From Leptospira yanagawae serovar Saopaulo str. Sao Paulo = ATCC 700523 (GTDB lineage Bacteria; Spirochaetota; Leptospiria; Leptospirales; Leptospiraceae): a DNA stretch of 64,000 nt. Each line of letters opens with the position of its first letter. Position 1 is the first letter of the stretch. Position numbers and translations under genes: made by a program. The stretch is taken from contig NZ_AOGX02000016.1 in assembly GCF_000332475.2 (NCBI RefSeq), forward strand, positions 141,143 to 205,142, written 5' to 3'. The notes beneath the pieces are model-generated. The model had not been told where the DNA came from. It did not search any database and was given only the letters and a program-made list of their open reading frames with translations. This document shows positions 24,699 through 34,250 of this stretch, piece after piece.

Positions 24699-26948
24699 AT
24701 GTTCCTAACAGATCGAACAAGCAGTGTGAAAGCGAAAGATTCGGTAAAACAAGACACAGAAAAATTGACGAACCAAGTAAAAATCAATGGCACATCGATT
24801 CAAGTGCGTCCAGAGGAAAACATACTGAGCGCTGCCCTACGCCACGGCATCGATTTCCCCCATAGCTGTCGAGTGGGAGGTTGTGCCACATGCAAATGCC
24901 AACTCGTTGAAGGCAAAGTAAAAGAACTCACAGAAACTGGGTATCTACTTTCAGATGAAGAATTAGACAATCGATATATCTTAGCCTGCCAAAGCATTCC
25001 TCAAACAGATGTTAGTATTAAAGTTGAAAATAAAGAAACCATTTATGGGAAAGTATTCCAACAAAAGATCTTAACTGATGAAATCTGCGAAATCTCCATC
25101 CAACTAGATACCAAACTTAATTTCAAGGCAGGCCAATATGTATCACTTTCCATCGAAGGAATGGAGGCAGAAAGGAATTACTCCATTGCCAATGCGCCAA
25201 ACGAGAAAGGTATAGTTCGATTCATCATTCGAAAAGTTCCCAATGGAAAATTATCCAATTATATTTTTAATGAGTCATTGGTTGGCAAAAAAGCAAAAGT
25301 CAAAGGTGCATTTGGAAATTTTTATTTAAGAGAAAACAAAAATCCAATTCTTATGGTCGCTGGTGGAAGTGGTCTTGCTCCTATCCTTGCCATACTAGAA
25401 CAAGGAATTTTAAACGGCACCAAACGGCCGCTCACATTGCTTTTTGGAGCTCGAAAGAAAGAAGATTTATACAAAACCAATGAAATCCAAAAAATTGAGA
25501 AAATATGGAAAGGAAAATTCACCTTTGTTCCTATATTATCCGAAGAACCAAAAAACAGTTCTTGGAAAGGTGAAAGAGGACTTGTCACATCAAAGATCAA
25601 AGATCACCTAACAAAAGATTCAGAAGCATATTTATGTGGCCCCCCACCAATGGTGGATGCTGCGACAAAAGAACTTCTCCAATCTGGAATTGATAAACAA
25701 TCAATTTTTGCCGATCGATTCACAACCATCGACCACAGTCTCAGCTTACAAATCGATGATAAAAAATCGAGAAACAAAGCCAATTTCTTTGATTACCTAA
25801 AATTCTTTTTATTCCATGCGGTTGGTCTCACTTCTGTTGTCAGTTTATTAATGGGAGGAACTTACACGACAATTGGATTTTTTTCCTTACTCTTCTTCTA
25901 CATTGTTGGGGATGCCGTCTCTGGTGATGATAAAAGTACTCCAAGTTATTCCAAACCAGAAGTATTAACATTACAATTATGGATGGCGTTACCAATTCTA
26001 AGCCTTATCTTTTTTTGTTCTACCTGGACAGTTAGTCCGACTGATACATTGGGATTTGGATCATGGCTTACAGATTTATTTGAATATGATTTCAATTTAG
26101 CAAAAGCAAACACTCCAACAATAGTTCATTTTTATGCGGTGATTTTGACGGGCCTTATGATTGGGCTTGTTGGCACTATTACCGCCCATGAATTGACTCA
26201 CAGAACTTGGGATCCCATTTCCATGTTTATCGGTAGATGGTTACTTGCGTTTAGTTTTGATACAATTTTTTCCATTGAACATGTGTATGGTCACCATCGT
26301 TATGTTTCTACAACAGAAGACCCTGCCACTGCACCCCGAGGAAGGAATGTGTATTACCATATACTCGCTTCTACGATCAAAGGGAATATCAGCGCATGGA
26401 AAATCGAAGTAAAACGATTAAAGAGAAAGAATTTATCAACTATCTCCTACCACAATGCTTTCCTTCGTGGCCATTTGATGAGCCTATGTTTAGTTGGTTT
26501 AGCGTATTTGATTGGTGGAATATCTGGAATGTTCTTTTTTATCGCTGCCGGATTGTTCGGAAAAACATTACTCGAAATCGTAAATTACATGGAACACTAT
26601 GGTATGGTCCGATTACCAGAAGAACCTGTTCAACCTAGACATTCCTGGAATACAAACAAACGAATTAGTTCGTGGACGATGTTTAATCTAACAAGACATT
26701 CACACCACCATGCACAAGGTGAAGTAGCTTACCAAGACCTAAGACCTTATCCTAATGCGCCTATGATGATCAGTGGGTATTTGACAACCATAGTGGTCGC
26801 TCTCATTCCTCCGCTTTGGCATTATCTTATGATTCCAAAAGTAATGGAATGGGATAAAAAATTTGCAAGTCCGGAAGAATTGGAATTAGCAAAAATTGCA
26901 AATGAAAAAAGTGGAATTGAAAAGTTAATTGCATCTAACAAGGAATAG
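24699..26948 (+). CDS. Ferredoxin-ferredoxin reductase-AlkB-type hydroxylase fusion
   Basis: 749 residues from ATG 24699 (AGGAG eight bases upstream; the ATG at 24678 lacks a site). A plant-type [2Fe-2S] ferredoxin domain has Cys57, Cys62, Cys65 and Cys97. A ferredoxin-reductase module follows, with RNYS (159-162, FAD), GGSGLAP (222-228, NAD) and CGPPPM (313-318). The membrane di-iron hydroxylase (about 365-725) has HELTH (497-501), EHVYGHH (527-533), NYMEHYG (629-635) and RHSHHHA (666-672). The EHxxGHH, NYxEHYG and RHSxHHA motifs are those of AlkB alkane 1-monooxygenases. It can therefore take electrons from NAD(P)H without separate rubredoxin. The first gene of a five-gene operon. Confidence 0.9.
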   Translation: MFLTDRTSSVKAKDSVKQDTEKLTNQVKINGTSIQVRPEENILSAALRHGIDFPHSCRVGGCATCKCQLVEGKVKELTETGYLLSDEELDNRYILACQSIPQTDVSIKVENKETIYGKVFQQKILTDEICEISIQLDTKLNFKAGQYVSLSIEGMEAERNYSIANAPNEKGIVRFIIRKVPNGKLSNYIFNESLVGKKAKVKGAFGNFYLRENKNPILMVAGGSGLAPILAILEQGILNGTKRPLTLLFGARKKEDLYKTNEIQKIEKIWKGKFTFVPILSEEPKNSSWKGERGLVTSKIKDHLTKDSEAYLCGPPPMVDAATKELLQSGIDKQSIFADRFTTIDHSLSLQIDDKKSRNKANFFDYLKFFLFHAVGLTSVVSLLMGGTYTTIGFFSLLFFYIVGDAVSGDDKSTPSYSKPEVLTLQLWMALPILSLIFFCSTWTVSPTDTLGFGSWLTDLFEYDFNLAKANTPTIVHFYAVILTGLMIGLVGTITAHELTHRTWDPISMFIGRWLLAFSFDTIFSIEHVYGHHRYVSTTEDPATAPRGRNVYYHILASTIKGNISAWKIEVKRLKRKNLSTISYHNAFLRGHLMSLCLVGLAYLIGGISGMFFFIAAGLFGKTLLEIVNYMEHYGMVRLPEEPVQPRHSWNTNKRISSWTMFNLTRHSHHHAQGEVAYQDLRPYPNAPMMISGYLTTIVVALIPPLWHYLMIPKVMEWDKKFASPEELELAKIANEKSGIEKLIASNKE

Positions 26949-29900
26949 TTGAATAAGATGGGCTGGCAGAATTGGATACGATGGGGGATAGTGATTGGGA
27001 TTTCAATCTTCCAACTCAATTGCAAAAATGAGAAACCTAGTTCTGCAAGCTCCGAATCAGTAACTGTATTATCATCGGGTACAAGAGCTGATGGCATTGG
27101 TCAAACTCCAATTGACCCACCTAACAATACACCTACATTGCCAACACCTTCAGGATTTGGAAGTTCTGGTCCTGAGGTCCGATTTTTGTTTTTACCAAAC
27201 AGTGTCGATCGATACAAACCTCTCGAACTTCAATTTTCAGAAGCGATGGATCCAACTTCGGTCTCCAATGCAATTACCATTCGAAATCTAACGATGGGAA
27301 CTACTGTCTCAAATTATAGTTTAAGATGGACAAGTCCAATCAACCTATCCATTCGAATGGGTGAAGAACTGAATTCAAATCAAAATTATGAAGTAGAATT
27401 GAACCAAATTGCTAAATCGACTAATCAAAATATTTCCTTAATACCTTTCCGACAGTCTTTTCAAACTGATAAAAACATACAGATAACAAGGAGTTTGTTA
27501 GTGAATGAGTCCATCACTTACCCTGTTTCCACGGACAAAGGAATTGTGATAGACAAAAACCAAACAACGAATTTGCGCCTCGAATTAGGAATCAATTTTC
27601 CAGAGGAAACAAAAGAAATTTTTCTGTGTAAACTTGGTCAAACTCATTCTGTGGATCCACTCTCTGTCATTTGTTCGTCCATAGTTGCAGTAGGTGTTAG
27701 GATCTGTAATCAAAATTGCCAAGCTCATAGGAGTTATGACCTATTCAATTCAACCGTAATTCCACCAAATATTGGGACCAATTTATATTTTGTGAGAGTA
27801 GAATCGATTTCAGGTCATTTTAGTTATTTTGGTGTAAATTTTTTATATGGAGAACTTGCAACTAACACTGATACGAAATTATCAAATGTGGCAAATTTGT
27901 TAGTTGGTCAAAACCAAGGAATCAATGCGATAGCTGAACTGATTACTAAGTATGCCAAAGGGAATTTTACTTTATTTGACACAATTACCCAGTCAGACAA
28001 ATCCTTAAACCAATTCATCCATAAGAAATCGAATGTTTTCCCAGGTGGCAATTGTCTTCCTTGGCCAACAGCAAAATTAACTCACGCCCCTACTCCTAAT
28101 CATATAGACTACCTCTCAACCATAGGTCCTTTTTGTGGGATTGAAGTGGAAGGAAGTATTTTTGAAAGTGTTACGTATCCTAATGTCGATTACAAAGCAA
28201 AAGCTGATATTTATATCACCAATTTGATTGTCGATGAAACTAGTTTTCCTTCTGGAGATACAAATCTCAATTTCCAATTTGATATTCAAAATGGGATTTT
28301 TGACATCAATGTCTTTGGAAAAAAATTAAGAGGGAAATTTGCAATCGTTATAAAGGTAGAAGAAATTGAATTTTTTGATTATCTTTTGGCCAATACTCTC
28401 GTTTATTATGGAGAGTCTATCCAAGGAACAGATGGAGATGAAGTTGCTTTTGCATTTAATGAAGATCCACCAGTTGAAATCTCTCGCAGAGCCTTTGTAA
28501 GGTCCAATTTACAAGTAAATGCATTTGGAAAAATCACTTTACAAGTGAATCCAAATAACTTCCCTACAAATTTCCAACCAAACATTGATTGTTTGGATTT
28601 ACCAAACGTTATTACTCCAAATGCAATTTTACCTTGCAATCCATTTGTGACCCATTGGGCAAATCACATAAAAGTAAACCAAGTCACAGGTACGGGTGCT
28701 GTTGCGGCCATAGTTGCCGATGTGATCAACCAAGAGATTCCACGATTAAAAAACAAAATTGTACAAAATGTACTTAAGGATGTAACCGAGCGAGTTACAC
28801 CTGAAATTTTAAATAACCTTCTGGGCCAATTAGAAAGTGGTATACTGATTAGCCTTCCCGATTATCTTCCAAGTCCCCTAAATAAAGTTACTTTGAAACT
28901 CAATGCCAAATTAAAAACAGATACATCACCTAAATTTTCCTCACCCAATTTTGGAATTGAAGGTAGTCTGGACGTTTCATTACTAACCTGTGTGAAAGAC
29001 AATGCAAATCGTTGTCCATGGAATATTGGTTATATACGTTCAACATACCCAATACTTCCATATGGAACTAATTCTTTTATCCAAACAAAGTCTATCTTGC
29101 CATTGCCTTCCAATCTACAAAACGCAAACGAATATCCAGGTGTTTTATTAAAAATCCATAACGATCTTCTTAACCAAGCTATGTATCATTTATGGTGGAA
29201 TGGGGGATTTAATTTTGAGGTAAACCAAACTTTTATTGAAAATATCAATCAATTTGCTGGTACGTCTTCTTTGCTTAGACTCACTACATCTTTACTAAAA
29301 GCAGACCCCATAGTTACAATATTTGCACCAGGACAAAACAATTTAAAAACAAGTAATGGCGCGATATATCCAAATGATGATATCATTCTAACCCTTAACC
29401 CAATCCAACCGATCTATCTTGGATTTAGTTCCTTATCGGGTACTACAGATTTAGAAATTCCAAAACTGCAAATCAGCTTTGCAGATTTAGAAATTACAAT
29501 TAAAGGTAAAAAAACAGACCCATCTCGTACTTTATGCCCTTCTATCGATTGTAAAGATGGAAGTATTTATACCATTTCGAAAGTTCGTTTGAGTTTAACT
29601 TCCAAATCAAGTTTAAGTTTTGGAACGTATAGTCTGCCGAATTGCACGGGAACTTGCACATTTTCTAACTCTGTATTGGCATCAATTGGTAATCCAAGTT
29701 TAAAACTCATCACGAGCAAAGAAATTGGTGACCTATACTATTTGATTGAACCACTTGAAGGTCCGATACACAATCCACTTGCACTTCGTCCATCAGGGAT
29801 AAAAGAGATTGTCAATCCATTAGTCAAATCATTGATCATTCCTCTTATCAACAATATAACACGCGATATACCTCTTCCTAAATTACGTGCTTGTGGACTG

Positions 29901-30011
29901 GATTTATATGATTTAGAAACATTGCCAATTCCAGGAAATACAAATGAATCATTTCTAATTTTACATACAAAAGTACAAAATATACTTTTCACAGGAAGTT
30001 GCCGGTTATGA
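26949..30011 (+). CDS. Giant lipoprotein 1 of the hydroxylase-FadL operon
   Basis: 1020 residues from a TTG placed directly after the hydroxylase stop (AAGGA four bases before); ATG 26958 is the alternative. A lipobox, FQLNC (Cys25), marks a lipoprotein. After a Ser/Thr/Pro-rich linker comes a Big_5/SbsA-type Ig-like domain (about 75-180, with FSEAMDPTS). The C-terminal half has blocks shared with the next gene product: VTPEILNNLL...LPDYLPSPLNK, NDLLNQAMYHLWWNGGF, IKEIVNPLVKSLIIPLIN and a CGLDLYDLETLPIP end. The family is not recognised. I infer an outer-membrane or surface protein that handles a hydrophobic ligand. Confidence 0.75.
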   Translation: MNKMGWQNWIRWGIVIGISIFQLNCKNEKPSSASSESVTVLSSGTRADGIGQTPIDPPNNTPTLPTPSGFGSSGPEVRFLFLPNSVDRYKPLELQFSEAMDPTSVSNAITIRNLTMGTTVSNYSLRWTSPINLSIRMGEELNSNQNYEVELNQIAKSTNQNISLIPFRQSFQTDKNIQITRSLLVNESITYPVSTDKGIVIDKNQTTNLRLELGINFPEETKEIFLCKLGQTHSVDPLSVICSSIVAVGVRICNQNCQAHRSYDLFNSTVIPPNIGTNLYFVRVESISGHFSYFGVNFLYGELATNTDTKLSNVANLLVGQNQGINAIAELITKYAKGNFTLFDTITQSDKSLNQFIHKKSNVFPGGNCLPWPTAKLTHAPTPNHIDYLSTIGPFCGIEVEGSIFESVTYPNVDYKAKADIYITNLIVDETSFPSGDTNLNFQFDIQNGIFDINVFGKKLRGKFAIVIKVEEIEFFDYLLANTLVYYGESIQGTDGDEVAFAFNEDPPVEISRRAFVRSNLQVNAFGKITLQVNPNNFPTNFQPNIDCLDLPNVITPNAILPCNPFVTHWANHIKVNQVTGTGAVAAIVADVINQEIPRLKNKIVQNVLKDVTERVTPEILNNLLGQLESGILISLPDYLPSPLNKVTLKLNAKLKTDTSPKFSSPNFGIEGSLDVSLLTCVKDNANRCPWNIGYIRSTYPILPYGTNSFIQTKSILPLPSNLQNANEYPGVLLKIHNDLLNQAMYHLWWNGGFNFEVNQTFIENINQFAGTSSLLRLTTSLLKADPIVTIFAPGQNNLKTSNGAIYPNDDIILTLNPIQPIYLGFSSLSGTTDLEIPKLQISFADLEITIKGKKTDPSRTLCPSIDCKDGSIYTISKVRLSLTSKSSLSFGTYSLPNCTGTCTFSNSVLASIGNPSLKLITSKEIGDLYYLIEPLEGPIHNPLALRPSGIKEIVNPLVKSLIIPLINNITRDIPLPKLRACGLDLYDLETLPIPGNTNESFLILHTKVQNILFTGSCRL

Positions 30012-33000
30012 AAAAGATCATTTTTATTTGTATTCTTTTCGTAATTTCATGTGTTGGTGGCCAAAAGGAAAAAAATTCATTTCAAAATTTATTGGAATCA
30101 TTTTTTACAAACAATTCGACTCAAAATTCAAATGTAGGCCAAACCTCTGATTTTAATAACATTACACCTCCAAATCCAAGTGATGTAGTGATTGGTTCAA
30201 ATATAGGTCAAATTCCCAACTTGCCACCTAACTTGGATTTAAGTTTTGTATCCGCACCAGGTGGAAGTCAAACTTTATTAAGAACATTAAAACTAGAAAT
30301 TGATGGAAATGAATATTCCAATGCATCCATATTTCACTTTGCTGAAAAACAAATAGGAACTTCTGAAAATAAATTAGTTAAATTAAAAAATGTGGGCAAT
30401 GATTCAGTTACCATTGTATCAACAGAAATTACTTCTCAAACAAATCAATTTCAATTGATTAGTTTAGGTTCTTATAACGGTTCACAAAGTTTGATCCTTT
30501 CTCCCAATCAATTTGTCGAGTTTGAAATAAAATTTGAACCCACAAATTCAGGCAGTAAATCAGGAAGTTTACGGATTGTTTCAGATGATCCTAATCAACC
30601 AGAAAAACTTCTGGAACTCCGCGGGATTGGATCTTCAAACGCCAGTGCAATCGTAATGAAACCCTATTCGGTAGTTTCTAGATCTGATTCCATTACAATT
30701 GAATTTTCTCATTCAATGGATAAAGATACAATTTGCCATAATCACCCAAGTGAAAATGGGTTTCCTGGAACAAATCCTTATGGAGGGAGTTTACTCAAAA
30801 TTACAAAAAATCCAAATGATGAAAATCAATCTATCATTGGTAATTGTTATTGGAATTCACACCGACAATTAGTTTTGGATCCATTAGAAGTTTTAGAACC
30901 AAATACCCGTTATTATATCGTATTGCCAGACGCAAGATTATTTGGATCTAATCATACAATCCAATGTGTGAGGAGAATCGATGAAAGTAATTGTTTAGGT
31001 CAAAAACTAATTACAGAATTTTTCACAGAACCAGCTTTTTACTTTCAAGCAACGTTACAGAATGGATTACCCATTCATCCAACACCTAACTTTAAATCTG
31101 CGATTATAAACAAAGCACTTATTCCAGAAATCACCATCCAAACTACTATATCAGAATTTTTGGAAGCGGACGAAATTAAAATCAAAAAATTGAATCATCC
31201 ACCTACTTCTTCCTTTATACCTTGGCAAACCAATCTCAATCTATCAACACTTTCCGACTTGAGTCTTAGGCCAACCGATGGAGCCAATACATACTATGTA
31301 GAAATCAAAAAAGGAGCAAAACTGTATTATCGTGTCTTTGGTTTTCATTATGGAACTACATCACCAAATCCGAATGAACCCAATCCTTCCACTGCACGAG
31401 TCAATATGGGAACAGGAAATTTTGGAATCTCGGTATTAGGAAGATTATTAGAAAGACTATTTAAATCCAATGGTAATTTTACTTCACTATCGGATAACTT
31501 CCGCATCGGAGGTAAAATATTCAGTGATCCAATCCAAGAATTTTTAGGTACAACTGAAAACAATTGTGCAAGGTTAAAGCCAAATAGTTTATCTGGAATC
31601 AAAGAAGGACAAATTCTCCGCGGTGTATCTTTGGCACCCAATACATTTGTTAAATCCATCGTTACGAATGGATCCATTCCTTCTGGTGATGGATGTCCAA
31701 ATTCAAGTACATTCACAAGCGCTCCATTACTGATACTCAGTCGGGCAGCCAATGATGGATTTGGTGAAACAAATTCGAATCTAAAAATAACAGCGGGACC
31801 TGATATCGGTAAGGTGGTAAATTTAACAAATGGTTCGAACCAAATTATATTCGATAATTCAAATGATTTGTATCCTGGAATCTATATCAACCATCCGAGT
31901 TTACAAGCAGGCACAACTCTTTTAAATCAAGTAACTGGAAATACTTGGACACTCTCAAACACAAGTTCTGCGACCGTTTTGGCAACCACTGTAAACATTG
32001 GCAGAACATTCATGCAAAATCCGAAAAGAACTGGAACAGTATTAACTGGAGTGGATGCACTTGGTCAAACATGTTTATCAAATCCAAATGATTTTGGAAC
32101 TAACAAAGAGTTAAATCATTTATTATCCATTGGACCTTTTTGCAGGATCAATTGGTCTTGGGGTGGTTTTTTAGCCAATGGAAAATCTGATGTTTATGTA
32201 ACGAACATGACAATTGAAAATACAACGAACACGATACCCAATGATAACTTACTTGTCCAACTCATTCCTTCGGCCGGAGCCACACAAAATGGACAATTGA
32301 ATATCAATCTTAATGGAAAAAGACTTAAAGGAACCTTACGATTGTTTATGCACTCAGGTGGTGGACTTGCTGGTGGTCTTGCAAACGGAGCCGTTTACGA
32401 TGTAGATTTTTTAATGAGCCCAAGTGGTGGGTGTAATGCAAGTGCAGATTTTTTAAATTATGATCCTAATATCAATTTCCATTTAGCCCAGGCATTAGCT
32501 AGTTTTAATGTACCAAGTGCAAACGGCGCTATAGACCTAACTATTTTAAACCAACCAGGTTGGGTCAACAATCCGAATGCAACAGAGTTTAAAGTTGCAG
32601 CATGGAATTCTGCAATTTGTGCTCATAATGTACGAACCATCAAACCAGGCACATTCGATAGTATCATACAAGCGGTATTAGAATCTGTGATACCTGGGAT
32701 TCAATGGAGAGTTGTCCAAGGTGTGATCCGTGACACAATCCAGTCTGTCACTCCAAATATCTTGAATGCTTTGTTTTACCAAATGAGAAAAGATACCAAT
32801 GCAAATGGAATCGATATCAACTTACCCAGTTACCTACCCACGCCATTCAATAAAACTTTAATTAATATTGGTGTTAATCTCAAACAAGATAGTACGAATC
32901 GAATCCATGCAGATGGAATTGACTTAACTGCTGCTACTTCCGTCAATGTATGCCAAAAACCAGATCCAAATTCTAATGTTTGTATGAATCGAAATGATTT

Positions 33001-34246
33001 AAACGATAAACCTGAAATGCCACATTTAGGTTCCGGATTTGAAAATAGTTTTTTAAACTACAATAGCGGAACTCCACCAAGATCCCAACTTGGCCGTTCC
33101 ATCGTAAATGGATACCAAGGGACAGGAAAAATCAATGATTCAGAAGGTTCCGGAGTTCTAGTGGGCGTTCACTCTGACACAATCAACCAAACCTTATATC
33201 ATTTTTGGTGGAACGGTATTCTTAATTTAAAACTAAACCAAAGTTTTGCAGATCAAATCAAAACCTTTCGAGGAGACGGTGATCGTTTATTTCAAATATT
33301 TCAAATCTTACTGAAAGCCGAATCCATTTTAAAAGTTTTGGCACCTGGTCGCAATTCAATTCAATTTAAAAATTCTCAAGGACAGATTAAAACCATCCAA
33401 AAAACCGATGACATCTTTTTTAAAGTGGAACCATTGTTACCACCTAATGTTCGTTTTTCAAATGCAAATCAATCGATGACGGTGAATGGATCAAAGTCTC
33501 CTCTGATGGATTTTGAATGGACAGATCTAATTTTTAGAATTTATGGAAAACAAGGAAATGACGAGTATCTATTAACAACATTAAAGGTTGGCATATCCAC
33601 AAAACTGCTATTTGGCGCTAGTAAATTTACATCTGGCGTAGGTTGCCCTGGTTTAAACCCATCCAACTGCAATGGAACTGAAAATGATTATTATCAAGTA
33701 TCTTCTGTTCAATTCAATTTATGTGATGATAATAATCAAATTGATATTCCAAACTCCAACCTTGCGATCGGATCAAGAAAAATCGACTGTGATGCGGCAA
33801 GAATTGGATTCAACGATGGAAATCCAAACAACGATTTAGATTTGTTTTATAGTTTAGAAGTAATAGATACTAATAATGACAATCCAAGTGGATTGAATCC
33901 TGACGGAATCAAGGAAGTATTCCAACCAACCATACAAAAATTAATTATCCCAGTTATCAATTATGTATTAGAATACGTCCCTTTAGAGAAAAAAAATGCT
34001 TCACTGCCTAAAGACAATCTTTATGGAACTCCAAACTATACATATACAAACGGAACAAAAGAAGATCCAAATGCTCCTGGAAATAAAATTGCAGCAAACT
34101 GTGGAATTAGGATCAACGATCTTGTTACATTACCTTATCCAAACCAATTTTCAACTGCAAGTGGTTCGGTGGTAGAAACAAATCCTTACCTTCTAATCAA
34201 CTTAAAATTATCAAATTATACCTTTTGGGGAAATTGTAATTTATAA
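30008..34246 (+). CDS. Giant lipoprotein 2 of the hydroxylase-FadL operon
   Basis: 1412-1413 residues from ATG 30008, overlapping the previous stop as ATGA. Lipobox ISC at Cys15. A choice-of-anchor-D-type (ASH-like) domain (about 75-205) is followed by a Big_5-type domain containing IEFSHSMDKDT. The middle has motifs of the kind IKEGQILRGVSLAPNTFV. The C-terminal half matches lipoprotein 1 block by block: VTPNILNALFYQM...LPSYLPTPFNK, SDTINQTLYHFWWNGIL, IKEVFQPTIQKLIIPVIN and a CGIRINDLVTLPYP end. It is a larger paralogue of its neighbour. The function is unknown; co-expression with AlkB and FadL genes suggests hydrophobic substrate handling. Confidence 0.75.
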   Translation: MKKIIFICILFVISCVGGQKEKNSFQNLLESFFTNNSTQNSNVGQTSDFNNITPPNPSDVVIGSNIGQIPNLPPNLDLSFVSAPGGSQTLLRTLKLEIDGNEYSNASIFHFAEKQIGTSENKLVKLKNVGNDSVTIVSTEITSQTNQFQLISLGSYNGSQSLILSPNQFVEFEIKFEPTNSGSKSGSLRIVSDDPNQPEKLLELRGIGSSNASAIVMKPYSVVSRSDSITIEFSHSMDKDTICHNHPSENGFPGTNPYGGSLLKITKNPNDENQSIIGNCYWNSHRQLVLDPLEVLEPNTRYYIVLPDARLFGSNHTIQCVRRIDESNCLGQKLITEFFTEPAFYFQATLQNGLPIHPTPNFKSAIINKALIPEITIQTTISEFLEADEIKIKKLNHPPTSSFIPWQTNLNLSTLSDLSLRPTDGANTYYVEIKKGAKLYYRVFGFHYGTTSPNPNEPNPSTARVNMGTGNFGISVLGRLLERLFKSNGNFTSLSDNFRIGGKIFSDPIQEFLGTTENNCARLKPNSLSGIKEGQILRGVSLAPNTFVKSIVTNGSIPSGDGCPNSSTFTSAPLLILSRAANDGFGETNSNLKITAGPDIGKVVNLTNGSNQIIFDNSNDLYPGIYINHPSLQAGTTLLNQVTGNTWTLSNTSSATVLATTVNIGRTFMQNPKRTGTVLTGVDALGQTCLSNPNDFGTNKELNHLLSIGPFCRINWSWGGFLANGKSDVYVTNMTIENTTNTIPNDNLLVQLIPSAGATQNGQLNINLNGKRLKGTLRLFMHSGGGLAGGLANGAVYDVDFLMSPSGGCNASADFLNYDPNINFHLAQALASFNVPSANGAIDLTILNQPGWVNNPNATEFKVAAWNSAICAHNVRTIKPGTFDSIIQAVLESVIPGIQWRVVQGVIRDTIQSVTPNILNALFYQMRKDTNANGIDINLPSYLPTPFNKTLINIGVNLKQDSTNRIHADGIDLTAATSVNVCQKPDPNSNVCMNRNDLNDKPEMPHLGSGFENSFLNYNSGTPPRSQLGRSIVNGYQGTGKINDSEGSGVLVGVHSDTINQTLYHFWWNGILNLKLNQSFADQIKTFRGDGDRLFQIFQILLKAESILKVLAPGRNSIQFKNSQGQIKTIQKTDDIFFKVEPLLPPNVRFSNANQSMTVNGSKSPLMDFEWTDLIFRIYGKQGNDEYLLTTLKVGISTKLLFGASKFTSGVGCPGLNPSNCNGTENDYYQVSSVQFNLCDDNNQIDIPNSNLAIGSRKIDCDAARIGFNDGNPNNDLDLFYSLEVIDTNNDNPSGLNPDGIKEVFQPTIQKLIIPVINYVLEYVPLEKKNASLPKDNLYGTPNYTYTNGTKEDPNAPGNKIAANCGIRINDLVTLPYPNQFSTASGSVVETNPYLLINLKLSNYTFWGNCNL

Positions 34247-34250
34247 TTCT

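Noticed and set aside
31348..31752. Minus-strand 134-codon frame inside lipoprotein 2
   Set aside because: Antisense to a long, clearly coding gene; no start signal.
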